From NCBI RefSeq assembly GCF_002080045.1, contig NZ_MUIN01000012.1, positions 36,416 to 100,415 of the forward strand: a DNA stretch of 64,000 nucleotides. The letters run 5' to 3'. This stretch comes from Pseudomonas sp. Bc-h (GTDB lineage: Bacteria; Pseudomonadota; Gammaproteobacteria; Pseudomonadales; Pseudomonadaceae). The notes under the pieces are model-generated. The model made no database searches and was not told the origin of the DNA. It was given only the letters and a program-made list of their open reading frames with translations. This document shows, piece by piece, positions 1-7,631 of the stretch (the first letter of the stretch is position 1; each line of letters starts with the position of its first letter). Made by a program: the position numbers and the translations under genes.

Positions 1-138
1 GCCGTCGTTTACTCCGGCACCGACGGCAGCACCACCATTCAAATGATCCGCCCACCCAGCGAAGCCACCAAAGCCAAAAACGCCGAGACCCGCTGGGCCG
101 ATCCGTTCAAGTTCGGCGCGCCGGGGTACACGCCATGA
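1..138 (+). CDS. Tla3-like (DUF2875) T6SS adaptor, C-terminal end only
   Basis: Only the last 45 codons are present; the gene enters from outside the window. The residues match the end of the full Tla3-like gene at 548-2311 apart from one silent base (position 115 g versus 2288 a), so this is a second copy of the same gene. Its stop codon overlaps the ATG of the PAAR gene (ATGA), implying translational coupling. The first base of the window coincides with the start of the 90-bp unit duplicated at 2084-2263, so how many units this upstream copy carries cannot be seen. The functional assignment rests entirely on the downstream copy. Confidence 0.6.
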   Translation, partial: AVVYSGTDGSTTIQMIRPPSEATKAKNAETRWADPFKFGAPGYTP

Positions 139-259
139 CACACCCCATTTGCCTGGGAGACGCCACCCGCAACGGCGGCGAAGTTATCGAGTGCCAACTG
201 AGCGGGACTTACGACTTCAATGGCCAGCCGTTTGCGGTCGTGGGTGACAAGGCCACTTG
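1..259 (+). repeat. Segmental duplication, copy A
   Basis: Bases 1-259 match 2174-2432 at a constant offset of 2173 with only a few substitutions (for example 115 g/a, 222 t/c, 235 g/a). The repeat spans the end of the Tla3-like gene and the first part of the PAAR gene. After base 259 the two copies diverge completely. The left end of the window truncates copy A. Confidence 0.9.
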
Positions 260-404
260 TCCCCTGCACGCAGGCATCTACACGTTTGTCGAAGGCCATC
301 CAGAACACAGCTTGAACGGTCTGGCCGTGGTCATGCAGGGGCATCGTCTGTCTTGCGGATGTCACGCCATTGCCAGTCACGCGAAATCGGTGGAGGTGCG
401 ATGA
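135..404 (+). CDS. PAAR-domain protein (T6SS spike tip)
   Basis: An 89-residue single-domain PAAR protein. The start MTHPICLGDAT, the central TCPLHAG stretch and the ending LSCGCHAIAS fit the small PAAR proteins that cap the VgrG spike and carry or sort effectors (family knowledge). There is no C-terminal toxin extension, so a separate effector would have to be supplied in trans or through a Tla-type adaptor. The start overlaps the stop of the upstream Tla3-like gene by four bases and the next Tla3-like gene starts 143 bp downstream, so the three look co-transcribed. A 5' copy of this gene, broken after about 42 codons, lies at 2308-2436. Confidence 0.85.
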   Translation: MTHPICLGDATRNGGEVIECQLSGTYDFNGQPFAVVGDKATCPLHAGIYTFVEGHPEHSLNGLAVVMQGHRLSCGCHAIASHAKSVEVR

Positions 405-547
405 GGTAGAAGAGCCTGAGGGCTTGCGCTTCATCAACGCCGAGGCACTGACACCCCGCCACGCCCCCCACAGTCTCCATCTGAGGGGTTGGTTCCCATG
501 GCGCCTCCATCGCTGGTGCATCACCAGAGTAAGGAGGGCAAGCGCTG
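405..547. other. Short intergenic stretch inside the PAAR/Tla3 module
   Basis: This is the gap between the intact PAAR gene and the Tla3-like gene. It carries a strong ribosome-binding site for the latter (AAGGAGG at 531-537, ten bases before the ATG). A 16-codon frame from ATG 498 ends at 548, overlapping the Tla3 start as TGATG. That spacing is typical of a coupled upstream gene, so it could be the remnant of a gene's C-terminus, but I do not recognise its sequence. Confidence 0.4.
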
Positions 548-2311
548 ATGAGCAAACTCAAAAAAACGCGCCCAGACCTCAACGTCTACCTCTGGATCCT
601 GGTGCTGCTGATTGCGTTCTGGCTCGGATATGTGTGGCACATCTATCAACAATCAATCGTCGACGGCGTAAGGATAACGGGAATGGCACAGGGAATTTGC
701 CAGGGTATCGCAGGGATAATCGCAGCGGTCCTGCTGGTATTCAGTGGCCACTGGGCCGGTAAAGCCATCGCGCAAGACCGCGCGAATAAACAGGCCCAGC
801 TCGATTACATGACTGGGTATCTGGCGGAGCAGGACGACATAGCCAAACGGACGTTCTTCCTGGAAATTAAAGCCGCAGGCCTGGCCATTGACGAGAACCA
901 GCAATCAACGATCTGGAAGATGATCAAACAGAAAAACAGCAACTTTGAGTCCATCCATTCCCGCGACCCCAAGCACTATCCAGACTCTGCTGACAGCCGT
1001 CGTAGTGGCGCGGCGATCAACATACGGGCGGCCGCTCGGCACTCAGCCCGAGACGCTGTTGCCTACTGGCCGCTCCCAACCTTTGCGATAGCCCCTCCCA
1101 AACAGCCAGATGACAAGGATGACCGCGCAGCAAGCAGCATTATGTCAGCTCGGAACGCGGCAACTTTGGGTGTTACCCTCTTTCTCTGGCAAGACTCGGA
1201 AAACACAAGCCACGCTCAACGCACGCTGGAGAAACTGTTTCAGTTTTTTGATGAAAACCCTGAGGTACCGGAAGCACTGGTGCTCAGCCGCGACGGCGAT
1301 CAGACGCGCACCGGCTATCGCGTTCTAGGCACACCCGGATTGCCGAACGGGTATTACGTGCCGAAGGTTTTCGAAAGCATGACAGGCTTGCTCGTTGCTC
1401 GAACCGATCGTGTAGATCGCTACTTACGGCCGTATGCCGTCCACCAGAACGAAGACAACCAGAACAGTTCCACCGACCTGAGTAAGCTGTGGTTCTTCTA
1501 TTGGGACCGTGATCGCGAATTCGATTCAGTGTACAAGCAGGCGAAAAAAGCTGAGGGCTTTGAATCCATCAGACCCCCTCTTATCATGTCCAGCACCTAC
1601 TGGCACGCTCAACTCCCCGACCTCTGGAAAACCACCACCAATCGTGGCCCCGGCGATTTCCGTCCGAGCAAATGGCTGCCGATCCGCTGGGCGCAACACC
1701 AGATCGACGAATATGACGAGACGCCAACGCTCGGCTATCTGCATCGCCCGATCAAGGTCTCGATGAGCGATGAAAACGGCAAACCGCTCAAGCCCGCCCT
1801 GCGTGCACGAGCACTGCAAGCCGGCTGGCATGAAGCGCTGAACACCCTGCCAAACGGTGAAAAGCCGCTGCGCGTCTTCTACGACAGCACCGACAACACC
1901 GAGGGCGAAATCGCCCTCACCCTGGCACTGCACGCCCTGAACATCGACGGCACCGGCCTTGAACTGGGCAATGTCGACGAGGGCTACGACATCGGTCGTC
2001 GCCTGGGCAACACCGGCGTCAGCAGCGCACTGGTGGAAATCAACCTCGCCACCATCGCCAGTTACTTCGAAGGCGGGGTCAGCGCCGTCGTTTACTCCGG
2101 CACCGACGGCAGCACCACCATTCAAATGATCCGCCCACCCAGCGAAGCCACCAAAGCCAAAAACGCCGAGACCGCCGTCGTTTACTCCGGCACCGACGGC
2201 AGCACCACCATTCAAATGATCCGCCCACCCAGCGAAGCCACCAAAGCCAAAAACGCCGAGACCCGCTGGGCCGATCCGTTCAAATTCGGCGCGCCGGGGT
2301 ACACGCCATGA
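548..2311 (+). CDS. Tla3-like (DUF2875) T6SS effector-adaptor protein
   Basis: A 587-residue protein with one or two N-terminal membrane segments (about residues 12-32 and 45-65, the second ending in VFSGHWAGKA). They are followed by a large domain that resembles DUF2875 proteins, the family of the type VI lipase adaptor Tla3 next to vgrG2b in P. aeruginosa. Such adaptors load a lipase effector onto VgrG/PAAR (family knowledge); no lipase gene is visible here. Near the C-terminus, residues 513-542 and 543-572 are identical 30-residue repeats encoded by an exact 90-bp tandem duplication; the first copy of this gene (1-138) shows the same ending. The stop overlaps the start of a PAAR reading frame. 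The DUF2875 assignment was made by eye; the T6SS role leans on the PAAR neighbours. Confidence 0.65.
   Translation: MSKLKKTRPDLNVYLWILVLLIAFWLGYVWHIYQQSIVDGVRITGMAQGICQGIAGIIAAVLLVFSGHWAGKAIAQDRANKQAQLDYMTGYLAEQDDIAKRTFFLEIKAAGLAIDENQQSTIWKMIKQKNSNFESIHSRDPKHYPDSADSRRSGAAINIRAAARHSARDAVAYWPLPTFAIAPPKQPDDKDDRAASSIMSARNAATLGVTLFLWQDSENTSHAQRTLEKLFQFFDENPEVPEALVLSRDGDQTRTGYRVLGTPGLPNGYYVPKVFESMTGLLVARTDRVDRYLRPYAVHQNEDNQNSSTDLSKLWFFYWDRDREFDSVYKQAKKAEGFESIRPPLIMSSTYWHAQLPDLWKTTTNRGPGDFRPSKWLPIRWAQHQIDEYDETPTLGYLHRPIKVSMSDENGKPLKPALRARALQAGWHEALNTLPNGEKPLRVFYDSTDNTEGEIALTLALHALNIDGTGLELGNVDEGYDIGRRLGNTGVSSALVEINLATIASYFEGGVSAVVYSGTDGSTTIQMIRPPSEATKAKNAETAVVYSGTDGSTTIQMIRPPSEATKAKNAETRWADPFKFGAPGYTP
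2084..2263 (+). repeat. Exact 90-bp in-frame tandem duplication inside the Tla3-like gene
   Basis: Bases 2084-2173 and 2174-2263 are identical and encode a 30-residue unit beginning AVVYSGTDGS and ending KAKNAET. The repeat keeps the frame, so it lengthens the protein by 30 residues without breaking it. Perfect identity points to a recent event or an assembly artefact. Confidence 0.92.
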
Positions 2312-2432
2312 CACACCCCATTTGCCTGGGAGACGCCACCCGCAACGGCGGCGAAGTTATCGAGTGCCAACTGAGCGGGACCTACGACTTCAATGGCCAG
2401 CCATTTGCGGTCGTGGGTGACAAGGCCACTTG
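2174..2432 (+). repeat. Segmental duplication, copy B
   Basis: This is the second copy of the sequence at 1-259. Similarity stops at about 2432-2434, only a few bases before the stop codon of the convergent DUF1543 gene (2438-2440). That marks a recombination junction inside the PAAR reading frame. Confidence 0.9.
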
Positions 2433-2436
2433 CCTC
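2308..2436 (+). pseudogene. PAAR gene fragment (5' end only)
   Basis: The first 42 codons (MTHPICLGDA through DKATC) equal those of the intact PAAR protein at 135-404. The frame then runs into sequence antisense to the DUF1543 gene and stops at 2556 with no PAAR character. The C-terminal half of the PAAR fold is missing, so this should not make a working spike tip. The frame still overlaps the stop of the Tla3-like gene as ATGA. Confidence 0.85.
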
Positions 2437-2437
2437 A

Positions 2438-2935
2438 TCACCCGGGAAGCACGACATACTCGTTTCGCTGAACGATCCCTTGGTGCGCCCCCTCTACCAA
2501 ATGCACATAACGGCCCTCCACCCGGTCGATCGGCAGGCAGTCGTCGATATCCATGACCGCGTCGGTATGCGCCTGCCCCCACTGCTTCAGCATGTGCCGC
2601 TTGCCCCTGGACTTCGCCTCATTCTTGCTACCCGCCACCACCAGCAGGTAGTGATGCGCCTCGCCAAAGGTTTGCGCGTCATAGCCGCCAAGGTTGATGA
2701 AATACAGGCGCGGTGAACCAGGGCGAGGTGCCAGCGCACTCAATTCGACCTTCCAGCCCTCCACGCCATCGACCGCCATCCATGAGTCGATATGAAGCCC
2801 CGACTGGCTGCCGAACCACGCCTGGCGCAACTGCGGGTACGCGGCTTCAAGGTTGTCTGCCACGACGAATGCCACGTCGTGGACTTCGATCCTTGCCCTG
2901 GGGTGCTTGCCCCCAAGCATCACTACGAAAAGCAT
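2438..2935 (-). CDS. DUF1543 family protein
   Basis: A 165-residue cytosolic protein starting MLFVVMLGGKHP with the pattern IEVHDVAFVV and two related halves, as in DUF1543 proteins (assignment by eye). No biochemical role is known to me. The start codon is preceded by an AAGGGGAG ribosome-binding site embedded in a three-fold TTAAGGG repeat. Its stop codon lies at the recombination junction with the PAAR fragment, but the ending QRNEYVVLPG looks natural, so the gene is probably intact. It is co-oriented with umuC but separated by 36 bp. Confidence 0.8.
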   Translation of the reverse strand: MLFVVMLGGKHPRARIEVHDVAFVVADNLEAAYPQLRQAWFGSQSGLHIDSWMAVDGVEGWKVELSALAPRPGSPRLYFINLGGYDAQTFGEAHHYLLVVAGSKNEAKSRGKRHMLKQWGQAHTDAVMDIDDCLPIDRVEGRYVHLVEGAHQGIVQRNEYVVLPG

Positions 2936-2942
2936 GTCGCTC

Positions 2943-2963
2943 CCCTTAACCCTTAACCCTTAA
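2943..2963. repeat. Three tandem CCCTTAA heptamers upstream of the DUF1543 gene
   Basis: Read on the minus strand this is TTAAGGG three times, the last merging into the Shine-Dalgarno sequence AAGGGGAG before ATG 2935. It sits in the short gap after umuC. Confidence 0.85.
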
Positions 2964-2971
2964 GTTGTCGG

Positions 2972-4252
2972 TCACCTTGCCTTCACAATCCACAGCTCAT
3001 CGACCTTGGTGGTAAAGCTTTTGCTCATGAGGTCACGCCGCATCGCCCAGCCTGGCGCCAGCGGCACGCTTGCAGCGCGCAGCGTTCCCCTGCCCCAGCG
3101 CCCGTTGATGTCATCCAGCACGCTCATGACCTTGTCCGCCGCAGCAGGTTGCGAATGCGCGAACAGGTCATCGGTAAACTCGCCGGACTGACGCAGATCC
3201 ATCAGCAACACCTCGGCCTTGCTGTACTTGAATCCGGGCCTGAACAGTCGATTGACCGCTTCCGTCGCGGCCTTGGTCATTAATCGCACATCGTTGGTGG
3301 GGTACGGTAATTCAACCAGCGCGCCGTTCGCATATTTAGCTTCTTGCGGGTTGAACATGCCCGTGCGGATGCTCACGCGAATCCTCTTGCACAGCGAGTT
3401 TTGCGCCCGCAGCTTTTCTGCAGCGCGCTGGGTATAGGTGGCGACGGCCTCCCTGATCGGCTCGATGGTGGTGAGCCTATCGCCGAACATGCGACTGCAG
3501 CAGATTTCCTGTTTTGGCGGGTCTGTTTCACTCAGCTCCAGGCACGAGGTGCCGGCGAGCTCGCGCGCGGTCTTCTCGATCACCACGCTGAATTTCTGCC
3601 TGAGCATCCAGGCATCTGCCTGTGCCAGGTCCATCGCGGTTTTGATCCCAATGCACTGCAGATGCGCCTTCATCCGCTTGCCGACGCCCCACACCTCACC
3701 TACATCGGTGTTGCGCAGTGTCCAGTCACGCTTGAACGGATCGCAGATATCGACCACGCCACCGGTCTTGTCCAGCAGACGTTTGGCAGTGTGGTTGGCA
3801 AGCTTGGCCAGGGTTTTGGTACGCGCGATGCCGATGCCCACCGGAATACCGGTGCACTTGTAAATCGTCGCGCGGATCTTGCGCCCGAACGCGGTCAGGT
3901 CGCCCGAGATACCGGTCAGCTCTGCGAAGGCCTCGTCAATGCTGTAAACCTCGAGCGCTGGCACCATCGCCTCGATGATGGTCATCACCCGCTCGCTCAT
4001 GTCGCCGTAAAGCGCGTAATTGCTGCTGAAGGCGACCACCCCGTTGCGGCGCAAGTGGTCTTTGATCTGGAAGTACGGCTGGCCCATTTTCACGAACGGT
4101 TTGGCATCGTAGCTGCGCGCGATGACGCAGCCATCATTATTCGACAGCACGACGATGGGCGTCCGGGCCAGGTCGGGTCTGAAGACTCGCTCGCAACTCG
4201 CATAGAAGCTGTTGCAATCGATCAGCGCGAAGACGGGATCAGGTTTTGTCAT
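2972..4252 (-). CDS. umuC: Y-family DNA polymerase, UmuC/RulB type
   Basis: A 426-residue translesion polymerase that, with cleaved UmuD, copies damaged DNA during the SOS response. The palm begins FALIDCNSFYASCERVF, with the metal-binding Asp of IDCNSF and the catalytic YSIDEAF motif near residue 100. The C-terminal little-finger region follows (TVDELW near the end). Length matches UmuC (about 420). A GTG six bases upstream is also in frame, but ATG 4252 is preferred. The start lies inside the end of umuD (14-bp overlap), so the two form an operon in the usual D-C order. Regulation by LexA is expected from the site at 4694-4709. Confidence 0.95.
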   Translation of the reverse strand: MTKPDPVFALIDCNSFYASCERVFRPDLARTPIVVLSNNDGCVIARSYDAKPFVKMGQPYFQIKDHLRRNGVVAFSSNYALYGDMSERVMTIIEAMVPALEVYSIDEAFAELTGISGDLTAFGRKIRATIYKCTGIPVGIGIARTKTLAKLANHTAKRLLDKTGGVVDICDPFKRDWTLRNTDVGEVWGVGKRMKAHLQCIGIKTAMDLAQADAWMLRQKFSVVIEKTARELAGTSCLELSETDPPKQEICCSRMFGDRLTTIEPIREAVATYTQRAAEKLRAQNSLCKRIRVSIRTGMFNPQEAKYANGALVELPYPTNDVRLMTKAATEAVNRLFRPGFKYSKAEVLLMDLRQSGEFTDDLFAHSQPAAADKVMSVLDDINGRWGRGTLRAASVPLAPGWAMRRDLMSKSFTTKVDELWIVKAR

Positions 4253-4670
4253 GATCACGAACGCTGTACTTCACCACGCCCCAGATCACCAGTTCGTCAC
4301 CCTCCATCACATGGCGCGGCGGGTACTTCGGATTTTCCGACATCAGGATCACTTCGTTCTCGCGCATATGCAGACGCTTGCACAACGGCTCGGTGTTGAG
4401 CGCTGCGATGACAATGTCGCCATGCTCCGCGTAGAGGCTGCGGTCAACGATCACCATGTCACCGTGATAGATGCCCGCGCCCTGCATGCTGTCCCCATCG
4501 ATCTTCACGAGGTACACGTGAGGCGCCCGGATGTCGAAAAGCTCGTCCAGAGATATGTGCTTCTCAATATGATCGGCTGCAGGCGACGGGAAGCCCGCCG
4601 GCACATGAAACGAATACAGAGGCAGCTTTTCGCCGCCAGCCGCGAGAGGGCCGAGTGATGTGATGCTCAT
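4239..4670 (-). CDS. umuD: UmuD-type SOS mutagenesis protein, LexA-like auto-protease
   Basis: A 143-residue S24 peptidase-fold protein. The self-cleavage site is Ala25-Gly26 in PAGFPSPAAD, the nucleophile is Ser61 in GDSM and the general base is Lys98 in PLCKRL, all aligned with E. coli UmuD positions. RecA-stimulated cleavage gives UmuD', which activates UmuC (family knowledge). It is the first gene of the umuDC operon; the start codon is 24 bp from a perfect-spacing LexA box. Confidence 0.95.
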   Translation of the reverse strand: MSITSLGPLAAGGEKLPLYSFHVPAGFPSPAADHIEKHISLDELFDIRAPHVYLVKIDGDSMQGAGIYHGDMVIVDRSLYAEHGDIVIAALNTEPLCKRLHMRENEVILMSENPKYPPRHVMEGDELVIWGVVKYSVRDHDKT

Positions 4671-4693
4671 GTTGCAAGCCTTGCGATGAGTGA

Positions 4694-4709
4694 CTGTATG
4701 TATATACAG
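4694..4709. promoter_or_regulatory. LexA box (SOS operator)
   Basis: CTGT at 4694-4697 and ACAG at 4706-4709 flank an AT-rich eight-base spacer, the canonical CTGT-N8-ACAG LexA site. It lies between umuD (starting at 4670, leftward) and the SRAP gene (starting at 4770, rightward), 24 bp from the first and 60 bp from the second, so it could control both. Confidence 0.9.
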
Positions 4710-4769
4710 TTAACGTTCTTGTTCGCTTGCGGTCAATCTCATGTGTAGGAAATTTCGACGGGTGACAGC

Positions 4770-5480
4770 ATGTGTGGACGCTACTCGATCTACGAGCCGA
4801 TGGACCATTACCTCAAGGAGCTCGCTGCCAGGCAGTTGGTGATCAATGGCTATGAGCTTTGGCCCATTGAACGCTACAACGTCGCCCCCACGACCCGCGT
4901 GGAAATCATCCGGCCGGTCGAGGAAGGCTTGAGCGTCGACAAGGTGAAATGGGGTTGGTCGCCGTTCTGGGCCAAGGGCAAACGGCCGGATCCGATCAAT
5001 GCCAGAGTCGAAACCGTCATGGGCGGCAAGTTCTTCAAGGATCTGTGGCCCGGCGGTCGGGTTCTGGCACCGGCCAACGGCTGGTTCGAATGGGTGAAAG
5101 ACCCGAACGACCCGAAAAAAAAACAACCGTACTTCATCACGTTGAAAGAGCAGATTCCGATGTTCTTCGCAGGGCTGGCCGAGGTACACCAGGACCTGGA
5201 ACCCAACGAGCGCGACGGCTTCGTCATCATCACCGCCGCCAGTGACGAAGGCATGGTCGACATCCATGATCGCAAGCCGCTGGTATTGTCGCCGGAGCAC
5301 GCGCGCGAGTGGATCGATCCCGCCACCTCACCCGGGCGCGCTCGCGAACTTGCACTGGAGCACTGCCGCCCCGCCGAGGATTTTCACTGGTACAAGGTCG
5401 GCAAGGGCGTTGGCAACGTTCGCAACCAGGGGCCAGAATTGATCGAGCCGCTGTCGTTGCCGTCGGATGCCGATGACTGA
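4770..5480 (+). CDS. yedK: SRAP/YedK-family abasic-site crosslinking protein
   Basis: A 236-residue SOS-response-associated peptidase domain protein, the bacterial relative of human HMCES. It covalently traps abasic sites in single-stranded DNA. The invariant Cys2 (MCGRYS), Asn77 (INAR), Glu107 (GWFEW) and His166 (DIHDRKP) are all present. Removal of Met1 exposes Cys2, which forms the thiazolidine link (family knowledge). It is divergent from umuDC across a LexA box, which fits a DNA-damage role. Confidence 0.93.
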   Translation: MCGRYSIYEPMDHYLKELAARQLVINGYELWPIERYNVAPTTRVEIIRPVEEGLSVDKVKWGWSPFWAKGKRPDPINARVETVMGGKFFKDLWPGGRVLAPANGWFEWVKDPNDPKKKQPYFITLKEQIPMFFAGLAEVHQDLEPNERDGFVIITAASDEGMVDIHDRKPLVLSPEHAREWIDPATSPGRARELALEHCRPAEDFHWYKVGKGVGNVRNQGPELIEPLSLPSDADD

Positions 5481-5524
5481 GCGTGGGGACATGCGCCTGG
5501 CATTGGCCCCTTCCCGCCGTCGGG

Positions 5525-6493
5525 TTAGCGGACGCTCATGCCTGTCCATTGCTCGGACAGCTGCCAGAGGCGTTGCGCAGCGTCGGGATCGACTGCCCAT
5601 CGCGCCACGCCTCTGCGGCCGGACTCGACCTCGTTGACAGCTGCGATATTGCAGTCTTCGCAATACACCCCGCCTCGACCGTTCAACGCCGCACTGTTCG
5701 CACACCACAGCCCGGTCGCTGCGCCTTGTTCAAGGGTTTTAAGGCCCATCTCCGGCACGACTTTCTGCTGGCCGTGCTCATCAAAAACGTCGAACGCAGC
5801 AATCTCTGCGCGGCTCAAGTGACGTCCGAGATCGGTGAGTATTTGCCCCGGGTGCAGTGAAAAAGCCCGGACGCCCTGATCGCAGCCGCGCTTGTCGAGC
5901 GCCACGGCAAAAAGCGAATTGGCGGTTTTCGACTGACCGTAGGCCACCCACTTATCGTAAGGGCGATGGGTGAAATCAATGTCTTCGAAATCCACCCCCG
6001 CAATCTGGTGCCCGCGGGACGACACTGCTATCACCCGGGCACTGCCTGCGGCGACCAACGTTGGCCACAACCCACAGGTCAGGCGGTAGTGCCCCAAGTG
6101 GTTGGTTGCGAACTGGCTTTCATGCCCGTCAGCGTCCCGCGCAAGAGGCGATGCCATGACGCCAGCGCAGTTGATCAGTAAGGAAACGGGCTGGCCTTGC
6201 CGGATGACCTCTGCGCTGAAAGCCCGAATGGAGTCTGGATCGATCAGATCCATTGCTTGCACGGTGACGCCTTTGATGTCAGCCAGAGCGGCTCGTGCGC
6301 GCTGTGGATCGCGCGCAGGGACAATGACTTGCGCGCCTGCGGCTGCGAGGCTCTTGACGGTGACCAGCCCCAGGCCTGAATGGCCGCCGGTGACAACGGC
6401 GAGTTGTCCCGCCAGCTCGACCCCGGCCATGACCTCGGACGCGGTACTGGCGGCGGTGAACGGCGAAACAATGGGTTGCTGAAGCGTCGTCAT
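5525..6493 (-). CDS. Short-chain dehydrogenase/reductase
   Basis: A 322-residue SDR with the nucleotide-binding motif TGGHSGLG (about residues 35-42), the NCAG structural motif, SSRG with the catalytic Ser, and YGQSK with catalytic Tyr and Lys. The arrangement resembles retinol-dehydrogenase or protochlorophyllide-reductase-like SDRs. The substrate is unknown. It is divergent from an AraC regulator, which may control it. Confidence 0.85.
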   Translation of the reverse strand: MTTLQQPIVSPFTAASTASEVMAGVELAGQLAVVTGGHSGLGLVTVKSLAAAGAQVIVPARDPQRARAALADIKGVTVQAMDLIDPDSIRAFSAEVIRQGQPVSLLINCAGVMASPLARDADGHESQFATNHLGHYRLTCGLWPTLVAAGSARVIAVSSRGHQIAGVDFEDIDFTHRPYDKWVAYGQSKTANSLFAVALDKRGCDQGVRAFSLHPGQILTDLGRHLSRAEIAAFDVFDEHGQQKVVPEMGLKTLEQGAATGLWCANSAALNGRGGVYCEDCNIAAVNEVESGRRGVARWAVDPDAAQRLWQLSEQWTGMSVR

Positions 6494-6578
6494 GTGAGTG
6501 TCCTCGTTATCTATGCGAAGACCTGATTCTTCTTTAAGCTGGCCGGACGAACCAGCTCAAATAATCCGGTTTTCTGTC

Positions 6579-7538
6579 GTGATCATCCAAAATCCTGTTT
6601 CCGACCCTCTTTCAGATGTGCTTGCCCTGGCGGGGCTGCGTGCGGCCTGCTCGGTGCGCCTGCAGGCAGGAGGCGAATGGGCGTTGCGCTTTCGGCCTAT
6701 CGAACTGAAGTTCAACGTCGTGCGACGTGGCGAATGTTGGCTGCGCATCGAAAACATGCCGGCGCGTCATCTGCGCGAGGGCGACTGCTTCGTGGTGTCG
6801 CGGACCCCGTTCATATTGGCCAGCGCTGCGCACATCGAGGCGATAAACGCGTCAGAAGTCTTCGCGCAATCAGGTGCATCGGCGACCTATGGCTCCGGTA
6901 ACGAGGTAGAACTGCTGGGCGGCAGCGTAGCGCTGGTCAGTCAGGGTGCGGCCGAACTGCTCGATCTGTTGCCACCGGCAATCGTCATCCAGGCGCAAGC
7001 AGGCGGCGCATCATCGTTTGCCTGGCTGCTCGATGAACTGGACAGGGAGTGGCAATCGGCGCAGGCCGGCGCCTATGCGATGTGCAATGACCTGCTGCGG
7101 CTGATTTTCGTCCACGCATTGCGCCACCATATCTCCACCGCCGATATCGCCGATCTGGCCTGGCTGGGAGGGTTACGGGAACCTGCGATCAGCGCTGTGA
7201 TGCGTGCCATTCATGGCGCTCCGGAAAAGCCCTGGCGGCTGGCTGAAATGGCCGAGATCGCCTGCATGTCGAGGTCCGGCTTCGCGGCGTTATTCAAGTC
7301 GCGTGTCGGACAGGCGCCAGTGGAATACGCCACGCGCTGGCGCATGCGTGTGGCGGCATCCCGGCTGGAGAACAGCGCTGACAGTGTCTCGACAGTCGCC
7401 GCCTCCCTCGGTTATCTGTCGGATGCCGCGTTCGGGGTCGCCTTTCGAAGGGTTCACGGCAAATCGCCGGGCCAGTACAGACGGTCCACCGAGGATCGGA
7501 TCACCCCCACTCGGCCAGACCTGCCCTCGAACAATTAG
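6579..7538 (+). CDS. AraC-family regulator with cupin_6-type sensing domain
   Basis: A 319-residue regulator if the GTG at 6579 is used (MIIQNPVSDPLSDVLALAG). The longer frame from GTG 6498 would begin four bases after the divergent SDR start and adds unconserved residues. The N-terminal half resembles the AraC_binding_2/cupin_6 type (DPLSDVLALAGLRA, FVVSRTPF). Two C-terminal HTH motifs span about residues 215-310, with MSRSGFAALFKSRVGQAP and LGYLSDAAFGVAFRRVHG. The likely target is the adjacent divergent SDR gene. Confidence 0.85.
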   Translation: MIIQNPVSDPLSDVLALAGLRAACSVRLQAGGEWALRFRPIELKFNVVRRGECWLRIENMPARHLREGDCFVVSRTPFILASAAHIEAINASEVFAQSGASATYGSGNEVELLGGSVALVSQGAAELLDLLPPAIVIQAQAGGASSFAWLLDELDREWQSAQAGAYAMCNDLLRLIFVHALRHHISTADIADLAWLGGLREPAISAVMRAIHGAPEKPWRLAEMAEIACMSRSGFAALFKSRVGQAPVEYATRWRMRVAASRLENSADSVSTVAASLGYLSDAAFGVAFRRVHGKSPGQYRRSTEDRITPTRPDLPSNN

Positions 7539-7631
7539 AAAGGTAGACCGGACTTTTCTGCCGAACAGGCATCCAAACCTGAGACGGCTCACCGGCCTCC
7601 GATTTCAGATCGCTTCAGACAAGGACAACAG

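Noticed and set aside
2084..2263. CRISPR-like or satellite repeat
   Set aside because: Only two direct copies without spacers, in frame inside a coding sequence; this is a tandem gene duplication.
2943..2963. Telomere-like CCCTTAA repeat
   Set aside because: Three copies only, inside a chromosome-like gene context; it overlaps a ribosome-binding site and not a DNA end.
3344..4399. 351-codon open frame on the plus strand
   Set aside because: Overlaps umuC and umuD in antisense; the residues show no family and the real genes have complete catalytic motifs.
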